Source: Mangrovimicrobium sp033283265 (lineage in GTDB: Bacteria; Pseudomonadota; Gammaproteobacteria; Pseudomonadales; Halieaceae). Taken from it: a DNA stretch of 64,000 bases. Shown piece by piece: positions 16,590 through 26,503 of the stretch. The notes beneath the pieces were generated by a model. It had not been told where the DNA came from, searched no databases, and was given only the letters and a program-made list of their open reading frames with translations. Positions within the stretch are counted from its first letter, which is position 1. Each line of letters opens with the position of its first letter. The stretch spans positions 868,001 to 932,000 of the forward strand of contig JAWMQN010000001.1 in the NCBI GenBank assembly GCA_033283265.1, written 5' to 3'. The position numbers and the translations under genes are program-made.

Positions 16590-17138
16590 TTAGAAGAAGC
16601 TGCGCTTCACAGTGATGATGTCGCCCGGCTTCACCTTGTCGCCCAGCCCGGCGTTCAACTCGTTGTCCGGGTCGGTCGCCCGCTGCAGGGCGACGCCCTT
16701 GCGCGAGGCCCGCTCGGTAAAACCGCCGGCGAGTGCAACCGCCTTCTGCACGGTAAGTCCCGGCTGGTAGGGAAACCCGCCCGGCTGGCGAACCTCGCCG
16801 TTGATGAAGATGGGCCGGTACTCCTCGATCGACACGGTGACGTCGGGGTTGACCAGGTATTCCCCGCGCAGCCCTGTAGTGATCCGCTCCTCGAGGTCCT
16901 TGACCGTATGTCCCTCCACCTCGATCTCGCCCAGCAGTGGATAGTTGAGGATGCCCGAGTCGTTGAGGTTGACGCTCATGCTCAGGTCGGGCTCGTCGAA
17001 AACCTGGATGAGAATATGGTCGCCGGGACCGAGCCGGTAGGCGTTGGGCGAGGTGTCGCCGTGGACATGCACGCTGAGCACCACGCCGAGCAGCAGCGCG
17101 GCCAGGCGGCGAAAAACAGGCAGGAATTCACGGTTCAT
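16590..17138 (-). CDS. Short Wza-like polysaccharide export protein
   Basis: A 182-residue protein with an N-terminal signal peptide, the Poly_export domain (YRLGPGDHILIQVFDEPDLS at about residues 32-51) and one SLBB domain (FINGEVRQPGGFPYQPGLTV at about 112-131). It lacks both the lipobox cysteine and the C-terminal amphipathic helix of full-length Wza (about 360 residues), so it is probably a periplasmic connector that needs a separate outer-membrane channel, perhaps the barrel encoded just upstream. The ATG at 17138 is preceded by GGGAG; a longer reading of the frame would overlap the barrel gene. Confidence 0.88.
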   Translation of the reverse strand: MNREFLPVFRRLAALLLGVVLSVHVHGDTSPNAYRLGPGDHILIQVFDEPDLSMSVNLNDSGILNYPLLGEIEVEGHTVKDLEERITTGLRGEYLVNPDVTVSIEEYRPIFINGEVRQPGGFPYQPGLTVQKAVALAGGFTERASRKGVALQRATDPDNELNAGLGDKVKPGDIITVKRSFF

Positions 17139-17167
17139 ATTGGCTCCCGTACAGGTCATCGCGCCGC

Positions 17168-18472
17168 TCACAGCGTCAGCCTGGCGCCGAGGCGGATCAT
17201 GTTCTTGTCGTACATCAGCCAGTCGACATTGCTGTCGCTGTCGGAATAGTCGGCGCCCAGTTCCAGCGCCAGCCAGCGCCGCCACTGGTACATGAGCGAC
17301 AGGCTGAGATCGAGTGTTTCCTGGTCGCGGTCGATGCCGTGGTAGCTTTCGTCGGTGATCGCCACACTCACACGCGATTGCAGGTAGTCGGTCCAGCCGT
17401 GGTTCCAGCCCAGCGAGACGGTGGTGGTGTCGATGAAGTCGCCCTCGCCGTAGGTCTCCTCCTCGGAGCGGGCGGCGCCGAGTTCAAACTCGGAATAGCT
17501 GCGCGGCGACCAGGCGATTTCCGCCTCCCAGTCGAGCCCGGAGAAGTTCTCGCGCGCACTGTCGGCAAATGTCTTCCTGACCTGGCCCACTTTCACGGTA
17601 CCGCTGGTAAGCCCGCTGAGCTCCCAGGTGGCACCGGCCAGGTAGCGTGCCTCGCGGCTGTCCAGCGCGGGCGTTCCGGGGTAGGTGTAGTCGTAGGCGA
17701 TGTCGTTGCCGCGAACTTCGAGCAGCAGCGAAGTCGCCGGCATCACCCGGTGATAAAAGGTGACGCCGGCCTGGAGATTGTCGTGGTCCCGGTAGCGAGT
17801 GCGGTCGCGGTGATTCCGGTAGCTGGTAGTCCGGCCGTCGAGCGAGAACTTCAGGCGATTGCCCGAGTCGCGCGCGCCGAAATAGTAATCGGCACCGAGT
17901 GCGGCAACGTTGAAGCGGTCGGGCTCGTTGACCGCGGTGCCCTGCGGATCAAAGCCCGGAATCTCGCCCGTGTCCGGGTCGAAGCCCTGGGTGGTGCCCT
18001 CGCCCCTCCCCTGGTGCTTGAAGGCGTACTCCGCATCCAGGATCAGCTTGTGGCGATGTGCCAGGTCGAGGTTGGCAGCGCCGCTGAAGATGTGGTCTTC
18101 GTAGTTGTCGTCGCTGCTTTCCTGGATCCGCCCGTAATCCCCCCGGTAACCGGCGCTGTACTCCTTGCCGGCCCCGCTATACACGGCCTCGACCTGCGGC
18201 GCGATGCGCAGTATGCGGGTGTCGACGGTTTCGTCGGGGGTGAAGAAAAAGTTGTCGTCGTAGACCAGTTCGGTCAACAGGTCGGCCTCCACACTGAGGC
18301 CACCGAAATACAGCTTGCCCGCGCCGGGTTTGCCCTGCGCATGGCTGCAGGCGGGCCACAGCAACACAGCGCTTGCGAGACCGACCGCGAGGGATTTTTT
18401 TGCAGCATTGGCCTGGAGCCAGCGGCCTGCCAGGGGCACGCATTGTGAAACTGGTGCTGGGTGACGGTACAA
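17168..18472 (-). CDS. VpsM-like outer-membrane beta-barrel protein of EPS export
   Basis: A protein of about 434 residues with a signal peptide (KKSLAVGLASAVLLWPACSHAQG) and a mature part made of alternating aromatic and polar strands, ending in MIRLGARLTL, a typical outer-membrane C terminus. VpsM-type barrels occur with short Wza proteins and probably form the outer-membrane pore. I place the start at TTG 18472, because GGAGGA at 18479-18484 sits at the right distance; TTG at 18496 is an upstream alternative. It is the first gene of the minus-strand EPS operon, with copy 3 of the EPS palindrome about 100 bases upstream. Confidence 0.8.
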   Translation of the reverse strand: MYRHPAPVSQCVPLAGRWLQANAAKKSLAVGLASAVLLWPACSHAQGKPGAGKLYFGGLSVEADLLTELVYDDNFFFTPDETVDTRILRIAPQVEAVYSGAGKEYSAGYRGDYGRIQESSDDNYEDHIFSGAANLDLAHRHKLILDAEYAFKHQGRGEGTTQGFDPDTGEIPGFDPQGTAVNEPDRFNVAALGADYYFGARDSGNRLKFSLDGRTTSYRNHRDRTRYRDHDNLQAGVTFYHRVMPATSLLLEVRGNDIAYDYTYPGTPALDSREARYLAGATWELSGLTSGTVKVGQVRKTFADSARENFSGLDWEAEIAWSPRSYSEFELGAARSEEETYGEGDFIDTTTVSLGWNHGWTDYLQSRVSVAITDESYHGIDRDQETLDLSLSLMYQWRRWLALELGADYSDSDSNVDWLMYDKNMIRLGARLTL

Positions 18473-18570
18473 ACGGCTTCCTCCGCGGCTACGCAATCAG
18501 GCGGGCGCAATCCAGGGCAGGAAGGCGCCAGCCAGTGCTTACCGAGTCTATCCCAGGGGAAGTCGCAATC

Positions 18571-18590
18571 CGTGTCCCAAATGGGCTACC
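18571..18590. promoter_or_regulatory. EPS palindrome, copy 3 (candidate operator of the export operon)
   Basis: CGTGTCCCAAATGGGCTACC fits the pattern of copies 1 and 2 (CGTR-N-CCCA-NN-TGGG-N-YAC), losing only the last base. It lies in the 278-base gap between the stop of the DUF1643 gene and the barrel gene, about 100 bases upstream of the barrel start, the expected place for control of this operon. Confidence 0.6.
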
Positions 18591-18680
18591 GTCCGCAGGG
18601 CGCTGGTTGCAGGCCGGCAATGCGCGCGATCTGCCAGGCTCTGGAATGGCTTTTTTTCATGCCGATGAATGGCCGTCAGG

Positions 18681-18702
18681 GCCGCGTGGGTGGACACGCG
18701 GC
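18681..18702. repeat. Inverted repeat GCCGCGTG / CACGCGGC
   Basis: Perfect 8-base arms with a 6-base centre, located between the DUF1643 stop codon and the EPS palindrome copy 3. It could end DUF1643 transcription on the minus strand, but no T-run follows, so the role is open. Confidence 0.4.
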
Positions 18703-18750
18703 TGGGCACCATGGAATGGCACGACAGGTTATGGGGCAAGGTCCCTGGTG

Positions 18751-19341
18751 TCAGGCAAGTTGGTCCCTTATCTTTTGTACCCACTCCAACTGCTTCGCGT
18801 AAACCCTGGGGAGTGGATGATAGTAGGCATAGCGACTGCCCGGCTTAAGCAAGCCGAGCGGCCTGTCGATGGCCAGGGCTTCGACAGCCTGTTTTGCCAG
18901 CGGCAGCAAGGCCGGGTTGACGCCCCAGCCGAAGACGACGGGCACCCTGCCGACAAACAGCCGATTCAGTTCGGCCCTGCGGGAATGAGAAAATATGCAG
19001 TGGTCCAGTTCATTCGCTGCCCTGGATTTCACAAAGCTGTAGAGTGCGGTGGAATCCGGTGTTCGCAAGTCAGAGAGATTCAGCACCCTCGCGTAGTCAA
19101 GCGAAGCCTGGTCCATGACTCGCATGATTTGCAGCTGTGTATTGTCCGGCCTGGTCGGGGTTGGGGTCTGGCTATTGTCATTGCCATCCAGCGGACAGGA
19201 GGAGCCCGGGTTCATCATCACCACCATCAGGCCGGGCTTTCTTTTCCGCGACCCCAGTCGTTTGATATCCAGGTACTTCCTGAACTTCCGGCCGCGTCTT
19301 TCGTAAAAGAGACCAGTGACCTTGAATTTGTCGCTCACCAT
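18751..19341 (-). CDS. DUF1643 family protein
   Basis: A 196-residue soluble protein with the DUF1643 signature: KPGLMVVMMNPGSSCPLDG near residue 36, VLNLSDLRTPDS near 88 and VVFGWGVNPALLPLAKQAV near 134. The biochemical function of the family is unknown; members are often found singly or near mobile and defence genes. It starts 6 bases after the recQ stop codon, so the two are probably co-transcribed. Confidence 0.8.
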   Translation of the reverse strand: MVSDKFKVTGLFYERRGRKFRKYLDIKRLGSRKRKPGLMVVMMNPGSSCPLDGNDNSQTPTPTRPDNTQLQIMRVMDQASLDYARVLNLSDLRTPDSTALYSFVKSRAANELDHCIFSHSRRAELNRLFVGRVPVVFGWGVNPALLPLAKQAVEALAIDRPLGLLKPGSRYAYYHPLPRVYAKQLEWVQKIRDQLA

Positions 19342-19347
19342 GACGTT

Positions 19348-21162
<1,815 letters not shown>

Positions 21163-21221
21163 GCTGAGCGAGTATACCGGAGCCGGCGGGCGATCTCGCC
21201 ACCGGAATGAAATCATTCGGC

Positions 21222-21380
21222 CATGCGCCGCTCCGGCCATCCATGGCCTCCCGCGGCGTACCGTCCATCCATAAACATGCGCCGCTCCGGCCATCCATGG
21301 CCTCCCGCGGCGTACCGTCCATCCATAAACATGCGCCGCTCCGGCCATCCATGGCCTCCCGCGGCGTACCGTCCATCCAT
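21222..21380. repeat. Three 54-bp tandem repeats with internal hairpins upstream of recQ
   Basis: Units start at 21222, 21276 and 21330. The first two are identical over 54 bases; the third matches for 51. Within each unit CGCCGC and GCGGCG (unit positions 5-10 and 32-37) enclose GGCCAT-CC-ATGGCC, so each unit can fold into a hairpin with a small internal loop. The array lies about 60 bases upstream of the recQ start and about 50 bases after the arylsulfatase stop, beside that gene's terminator. Because 54 is a multiple of three, the array is open in several frames. It resembles a cluster of REP-like palindromes. Confidence 0.85.
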
Positions 21381-21386
21381 GGACAT

Positions 21387-21410
21387 AAAACACCCCCGGG
21401 TGGCGGGGGT
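21387..21410 (-). terminator. Rho-independent terminator of the arylsulfatase gene
   Basis: On the minus strand ACCCCCG and CGGGGGT arms (21404-21410 and 21392-21398, 5-base loop) are followed by GTTTTA. It lies 20 bases downstream of the arylsulfatase stop and separates it from the recQ transcription unit. Confidence 0.8.
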
Positions 21411-21429
21411 TTCAGGTGAGGAGCCCTGT

Positions 21430-23835
21430 TCAGTGCGCGGCTGGTTTCGCCCCGCCGAAGTTCGGCATCTGCAGTTTCACCGTGACCTTGTCGATCTCGC
21501 CGGTGAACACGCCCTCCCGGTCGTAGTCCGGGGCGACCGGCACGTTGGTGTCGCGCCCGGTGTCGAAGGTCTCGCCGTTGCCGGCGAGCATCAGCGGCCG
21601 TTTGGCGATCTCGCCCTCGGCCACCTGCTCGCCATCGACACTGATGGTCATCACGCCGCCCGGGCCGGTGATCTGGAAGTCATACTTCACCTTGTGCGCA
21701 CCGGGCTTCAGCGCCGACTTCGCAGCGACCCTGGACTGCGCGCCCTCCAGCGGCAGGCCCGACTTGGAGGCGTAGGCGGTGGGCTTGCCCTCGTCGAGGT
21801 AGAAGCTCCAGCCGCCGAACTTGCTGCCCGCGGCGACCAGCACGCCCTCGGCGCCACCCTCGGGGATGCGGACATCCACCTCGATGCTATAGGGCAGGTG
21901 GAAGATCATCGGCGATACACCGAACTGCAGCTGCACATCGCGGCCCCAGTAGGTGTACTCCATGCTCGGCATCTGGCGGTTGGCCATACGCATGACCATG
22001 CCGCGCTGCAGGCCGCCCTCGTCCTGGATCGGGTAGACCTTGTACTTGCGCGCCTCGCTGTCGAACAGGGCCTGCAGTTCCTTGAGTTTCTCCGGGTACT
22101 TGTCGGCGACATTCCGGGCCTGGCTGTAATCCTCTTTCAGGTTATACAGCTCCCAGGGGTAGGTGCTGGTATCGCCGCCCTTGGTGATGGGCATGTTCCA
22201 GGGCATGTTGTGCGGCGTGGTATTGGCCATCCAGCCGTCGTGGTAGATCGCCCGCTGGCCCATGATCTCGAAGTACTGGGTATCGCGGGTCGACGGCGCG
22301 CTGGCGTCGTCGAAGCTGTAGAACATGCTCTTGCCGTGTACCGGCATCTGCCTGATGCCGTCGACGAACTCCGGCGCGGGTACGCCGGCCGCTTCCAGCA
22401 GGGTCGGCATGACGTCGATCACGTGGTGGAACTGGCTGCGCACCTCGCCGGTCTTGCGGATTTTCTCCGGCCAGGAAATCACCATCCCGTTGCGCGTGCC
22501 GCCGAGGTGGGAGGCGATCTGCTTGAACCAGGGGAAGGGCGTGTCGGTGGCCAGGCTCCAGCCGGACTGGTAGCCCTGGTAGGTGTTGGGGCCGCCGAGT
22601 TCGTCGAGGTTGTCCGCCAGGTAGTCGACGGGGATGCCGTGCTCACCGCCGCTGAGGTCGGCCAGCTCGTTGACCGAGCCCCACTCGCCGCCTTCGGCGC
22701 TGGAGCCGTTGTCGCCCTCGACGAAGACCACCAGGGTGTTGTCGGCGATACCCATGCGCTCCAGTTCATCCATGATGCGGCCGAACTGGGCGTCCTGGAA
22801 GGCCAGCTGTGCGGCGAAGACTTCCATGAAGCGGGCGTAGACCTTGCGCTCTTTCGCGCTCAGGCTGTCCCAGGCAGGCACCACCTCCGGGCGCGGCGCC
22901 AGCCCGGTACCCTCGGGTATGACACCCAGCTTGATCTGGCGGGCGAGGATTTCCTCGCGCAGCTTGTCCCAGCCCTGGTCGAACTTGCCGTGGAAACGGG
23001 CGATCCACTCCTGGGGCACCTGGTGCGGGGCGTGGGCGGAGCCGGTGGCGTAGTAGATGAAGAAGGGCTTGTCTGGCGCGGCGCCCTTCTGGTTGTGGAT
23101 CCAGTTGATCGCCTTGTCCGCCAGTTCCTCGTCCAGCAGGTAGCCCTCGGGGCGGTCGACGTCGCTGACCGGGCTGACGTTCTCGTACAGCGCCGGCACC
23201 CACTGGTCGGAGTCGCCGGCAATAAAGCCGTAGAAGTAGTCGAAGCCGCGCCCGGTCGGCCACTGGTCGAAGGGGCCCGCCGGGGAGCGCTCTTCACCGG
23301 GGATATTGTGGTCCTTGCCGAACATCGCCGTGGAGTAGCCGTTGTCGCGCAGTACACGGGCGACGGTGGCCGCCTCCGGTGTGATGCGGCCTGTGTAGCC
23401 CGGGTAAGGCGTGGGGATGTCGGACAGGGTGCCGAGGCCCACCGCGTGGTGGTTGCGGCCGGTCAGCAGCGCCGCGCGGGTCGGCGAGCAGATCGCGGTG
23501 GTGTGGAACTGGTTATAGCGCAGGCCCTGCTCGGCCAGCTGGTCGAGGTTCGGGGTCGGCGCCGGGCCGCCAAAGGTGCTGACCGAGGCGAAGCCGACGT
23601 CGTCGGTCATCACCAGCAGGATGTTCGGCGCGCCCTCCGGCGCCTTGACGGTTGCCGGGATGTACCTGGTCGAATCCTTCGCCAGCGGTTCGAGCTTGCC
23701 AGCAAAGGCTTGCGGCGGAATTGGCAGGGCCATCCGCTCCGCGGATGTCTGCGCCTGGACAGCGCCGGTGGCGAGGGCAAGCGCCGTGGCACAGGCTGTC
23801 AGCAACTGTTTTAGTCTTAGGGTTTTGGTGCTCAT
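21430..23835 (-). CDS. Secreted arylsulfatase (sulfatase family)
   Basis: An 801-residue protein with a signal peptide (about residues 1-29, ending AVQAQ). The sulfatase core begins at APNILLVMTDDVGFASVSTF and carries the CxPxR motif CSPTRAALLTGRNHH, with C116 the residue to be converted to formylglycine. KPFFIYYATGSAHAPHQVP and the C-terminal jelly-roll-like region (about residues 640-800) fit large arylsulfatases. It should cleave sulfate esters in the periplasm or outside the cell. GGAGG precedes the ATG at 23835. No formylglycine-generating enzyme is encoded in the window. A TetR-type operator lies just upstream, so it is probably inducible. Confidence 0.93.
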   Translation of the reverse strand: MSTKTLRLKQLLTACATALALATGAVQAQTSAERMALPIPPQAFAGKLEPLAKDSTRYIPATVKAPEGAPNILLVMTDDVGFASVSTFGGPAPTPNLDQLAEQGLRYNQFHTTAICSPTRAALLTGRNHHAVGLGTLSDIPTPYPGYTGRITPEAATVARVLRDNGYSTAMFGKDHNIPGEERSPAGPFDQWPTGRGFDYFYGFIAGDSDQWVPALYENVSPVSDVDRPEGYLLDEELADKAINWIHNQKGAAPDKPFFIYYATGSAHAPHQVPQEWIARFHGKFDQGWDKLREEILARQIKLGVIPEGTGLAPRPEVVPAWDSLSAKERKVYARFMEVFAAQLAFQDAQFGRIMDELERMGIADNTLVVFVEGDNGSSAEGGEWGSVNELADLSGGEHGIPVDYLADNLDELGGPNTYQGYQSGWSLATDTPFPWFKQIASHLGGTRNGMVISWPEKIRKTGEVRSQFHHVIDVMPTLLEAAGVPAPEFVDGIRQMPVHGKSMFYSFDDASAPSTRDTQYFEIMGQRAIYHDGWMANTTPHNMPWNMPITKGGDTSTYPWELYNLKEDYSQARNVADKYPEKLKELQALFDSEARKYKVYPIQDEGGLQRGMVMRMANRQMPSMEYTYWGRDVQLQFGVSPMIFHLPYSIEVDVRIPEGGAEGVLVAAGSKFGGWSFYLDEGKPTAYASKSGLPLEGAQSRVAAKSALKPGAHKVKYDFQITGPGGVMTISVDGEQVAEGEIAKRPLMLAGNGETFDTGRDTNVPVAPDYDREGVFTGEIDKVTVKLQMPNFGGAKPAAH

Positions 23836-23932
23836 GCGGGCCTCCGCCTGAATGGAAAGAATCAGTCGCCCCGCTTGCAGTGGATATTCGGGTGCGGCCG
23901 GGCACACCGGCGAGGGTGTGCAGGGGAAGCAG

Positions 23933-23952
23933 CTTAAGACAGACGTCTTAAG
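23933..23952. promoter_or_regulatory. Inverted-repeat operator between the TetR gene and the arylsulfatase gene
   Basis: CTTAAGAC-AGAC-GTCTTAAG has perfect 8-base arms and lies about 100 bases upstream of the arylsulfatase start and 3 bases from the end of the TetR gene. Size and symmetry are typical for a TetR-family dimer site, and the adjacent TetR protein is the obvious candidate to bind it. Confidence 0.72.
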
Positions 23953-23955
23953 GCG

Positions 23956-24636
23956 TCAAGGGCGGCCGCTGTCGGCCACCAGGCCCGCGGCGGCGGCGTC
24001 GAGCACTTCTTCGAGGTAGGCCTCGCGGGCGGCGGTGGAACGGTCATCGCCGCCGGTGATCCCGCGGTCCCAGTCGATGGTGGCGATCAGGAAGGTGGCT
24101 ATCGCGCTGAGCAGCCGCGAACGCGGGTCGGCAAGCTGCAGGCCGCCGAGGTGCTCGCGCAGCAGGCTGTCGATCTCGCGGGTGACCCTGGCGCCAGCGG
24201 AATAGCTGCTCCATTCGCGGATATCCCCGAACAGGCGCATGCCGAGGAGGAAGGCGGCGAAGGAACAGCGCCCGCTGGAGTCGACCTCGTCGGCAATCGG
24301 CCGCAGCAGCGCGGCCAGCAGGGTGCGCAGGTCGCCGTCGCTACCGCTCTCGCGGGCCTGCAGCAACAGCGCGCCGCGGGCAGTTTCCAGCGAGCTGAGC
24401 CGGCGCTCGAAGATGCCGCGCATCAGCCCTTCCTTGCTCTGGAAGTAGTACTGCACGGCGGAGTGGTTGGCGGAACCGGCGGCGACGGCGATCTGGCGCA
24501 GGGACACACCCTCTGTGCCGTGGCGCCCGAACAGGCTCTCGGCGGCGTCGAGAATCGCATCTGCCGCGCCGGTGCGGCGATTGTCCAGCTTACCGGTGGT
24601 GGGATTGTCGGGGCCCGAGCTACTGCTGCCGTCCAT
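23956..24636 (-). CDS. TetR-family transcriptional regulator
   Basis: A 226-residue regulator. The N-terminal helix-turn-helix is IAVAAGSANHSAVQYYFQSK (about residues 47-66), preceded by AILDAAESLFGRHGTEGVSL. The C-terminal two thirds are helical and should bind an inducer. It lies immediately upstream of the arylsulfatase in the same orientation with a perfect operator-like repeat between them, suggesting repression of the sulfatase by this protein. The first residues (MDGSSSSGPDNPTTG) are low-complexity and the true start may be slightly internal. Confidence 0.88.
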   Translation of the reverse strand: MDGSSSSGPDNPTTGKLDNRRTGAADAILDAAESLFGRHGTEGVSLRQIAVAAGSANHSAVQYYFQSKEGLMRGIFERRLSSLETARGALLLQARESGSDGDLRTLLAALLRPIADEVDSSGRCSFAAFLLGMRLFGDIREWSSYSAGARVTREIDSLLREHLGGLQLADPRSRLLSAIATFLIATIDWDRGITGGDDRSTAAREAYLEEVLDAAAAGLVADSGRP

Positions 24637-24745
24637 TGGTTACCGTCCCTGCTATGGACACTCCATTGAACTGGATTTCCGGGCAGCGGTAAACCTCGGC
24701 GTGCGCGAAGCCGGAGATTGCCCGGCGGCAGGCCCCGGCGCGTCC

Positions 24746-25498
24746 CTAGGCCGCGGTCCAGGCGCCGTCCACCGGCAGGATCTGCCCGGTGACGAAGCTG
24801 GCGCTGTCGCTGCACAGCCAGAGTACCGCCCCGCCAACCTCCTCCGGCTGGCCCAGGCGGCCGATGGCGCTGTGCTCGATCAGCATCTTGTGCAGCTCGG
24901 GGTTCATCGACTGGCGCGACATCGGCGTGTCGATCATGCCCGGGCAGACCGCGTTCACGCGGATGCCCTGGCGGGCGTATTCCAGCGCCGCGCAGCGGGT
25001 CAGCCCCACCACCCCGTGCTTGGCGGCGACGTAGGGCGAAAGCGCCGGTGCACCGACCACCCCCGCCACCGAGGCGCAGTTGACGATGGCGCCACCACCG
25101 TGTTCCAGCATGACCGGGATCTGGTGGCGCAGGCAGTGCCACATGCCGGTGAGGTCGATTCCGAGCACACGGTGCCAGTTCTCGGCACTGGTCTCGTGGG
25201 TGAGCTTGCCGTGCTCGCCGTCGATACCGGCGGCGTTGAACACCGCGGAGAATGGCCCGAGAGTGGCGACCACCTCTGCCACCACCGCCGCCACGTTGGC
25301 GTCGTCGGTGACGTCGCAGCGGAAGAACTTGCAGCGCCCGAGGGCGGCGAACTCCGCTTCGGTGGCCGCGCCCGCGGCGTCGTTGATATCCACCAGGGCG
25401 ACGGCGTAGCCGGCCTGCAGGAAGAGTTTTGCGGTGGCCTGGCCGATGCCCGAACCGGCGCCGGTGACGAACGCCACTTTGTTGTTATTGTCGCTCAC
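24746..25498 (-). CDS. Short-chain dehydrogenase/reductase (SDR), 250 residues
   Basis: A classical SDR: NAD(P)-binding VAFVTGAGSGIGQATAKLFL (residues 8-27), NNA-like VFNAAGIDG, and the catalytic region with ASVAGVVG and YVAAKHG (Tyr at about 155). It oxidises or reduces a hydroxyl/keto group; the substrate is unknown. The start is GTG at 25498, supported by GGAG upstream and by a 4-base overlap with the AcuI-like gene. It is the last gene of a minus-strand catabolic operon that begins with the VOC gene. Confidence 0.9.
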   Translation of the reverse strand: MSDNNNKVAFVTGAGSGIGQATAKLFLQAGYAVALVDINDAAGAATEAEFAALGRCKFFRCDVTDDANVAAVVAEVVATLGPFSAVFNAAGIDGEHGKLTHETSAENWHRVLGIDLTGMWHCLRHQIPVMLEHGGGAIVNCASVAGVVGAPALSPYVAAKHGVVGLTRCAALEYARQGIRVNAVCPGMIDTPMSRQSMNPELHKMLIEHSAIGRLGQPEEVGGAVLWLCSDSASFVTGQILPVDGAWTAA

Positions 25499-26490
25499 GG
25501 TGCTTCTCCGATATTAACCAGCGTTCTGCCGGTGACCTTGCCTTCCAGGTAGCCAGCGCAGACCGGGATGATTGCGTCCAGCGCAACCGTACGGGTGACG
25601 ATGGCCTCGAGATTGTCCGGTTTCAGGTCGGCGCCCATGCGCCGCCAGATTTCCAGCCGCTCCTCCCGCGGGTTGTGGCCGGCGTTGATGCCGATCAGGC
25701 TGACGCCGCGCAGGATGAAGGGCATCACGGTGGTAGCGAGTTCCGCCGAGCCGGCAAGGCCGATACTGGCGATGTTGCCCCAGGTCGCAACGGTGCGGGT
25801 CAGCCAGCCGAGCAGTTCGCCGCCGACGTTGTCGATGGCGCCGGCCCACAGCGCGCTCTCCAGCGGCCGCGTGCCCAGCTCGAGTTCGCTGCGCAGGAGC
25901 ACGCGTTTGGCACCGAGGGATTTCAGGTAGCCCTCGGCGTCGGCCTTGCCGGTGAGCGCCACCACCTCGTAGCCGCGCTTCGCCAGCATCATGATGGCGA
26001 TGCTGCCGACGCCGCCGGTGGCCCCGGTGACCAGGATCTCCCCCAGTTCCGGCCGCTGCCGGTTCTGCTCCAGGCGGTGGATGGCGAAGGCGGCGGTGAA
26101 GCCCGCCGTGCCGAGTATCATCGCCTCGCGGCAGTCCATGCCCGCCGGCAGGGGCACCAGCCATTCGCTGCGCACCCGGGCGTACTCGGCGTAACCGCCG
26201 TCGTGGGTCTCGCTGAGGCTGCAACCCATCACCAGCACCTTCTCACCCGGCCGGTAGTCCGGATGCTCAGAGCTGACGATTTCCCCGGCGAGGTCGATGC
26301 CGGCGTTGAGCGGGAAGCTGCGGATGATCTTGCCCTGGCCGCTGACCGCCAGCGCGTCCTTGTAGTTGATGTCCGAGTACGCGACCCGGATCACCACGTC
26401 CCCCGGCGAAAGATCCTCGAGGCTCAGCTGTTCCAGCCGCGCCCTGCCCTCGCCCGCCCGGTCGACCCGCAATGCGCTGAAGCGCTGCAT
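25495..26490 (-). CDS. AcuI/YhdH-type medium-chain reductase (acryloyl-CoA reductase-like)
   Basis: A 331-residue zinc-free medium-chain dehydrogenase/reductase of the YhdH/YhfP/AcuI group: YSDINYKDALAVSGQGKIIR near residue 38, GIDLAGEIV, GTAGFTAAFAIHRLE and the nucleotide-binding VTGATGGVGSIAIMMLAKRG (about 154-173). Known relatives reduce acryloyl-CoA or other alpha,beta-unsaturated CoA esters with NADPH. Next to an enoyl-CoA hydratase and a CoA ligase, reduction of an unsaturated CoA intermediate is the likely job. Confidence 0.88.
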   Translation of the reverse strand: MQRFSALRVDRAGEGRARLEQLSLEDLSPGDVVIRVAYSDINYKDALAVSGQGKIIRSFPLNAGIDLAGEIVSSEHPDYRPGEKVLVMGCSLSETHDGGYAEYARVRSEWLVPLPAGMDCREAMILGTAGFTAAFAIHRLEQNRQRPELGEILVTGATGGVGSIAIMMLAKRGYEVVALTGKADAEGYLKSLGAKRVLLRSELELGTRPLESALWAGAIDNVGGELLGWLTRTVATWGNIASIGLAGSAELATTVMPFILRGVSLIGINAGHNPREERLEIWRRMGADLKPDNLEAIVTRTVALDAIIPVCAGYLEGKVTGRTLVNIGEAP

Positions 26491-26503
26491 GCCTGCCCCG
26501 GCC

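Noticed and set aside
21222..21380. Repeat array as a CRISPR
   Set aside because: The units are directly adjacent and identical, with no variable spacers, and no cas genes are nearby.
21163..21393. N-terminal extension of RecQ through the tandem repeats
   Set aside because: The frame is open, but RecQ proteins start near the MSSPALDTLQ position and the repeats give only a basic/Trp-rich repeat peptide.
21223..23814. 863-residue plus-strand open frame beginning in the 54-bp repeats
   Set aside because: It is antisense to the arylsulfatase and its length comes from high GC content.
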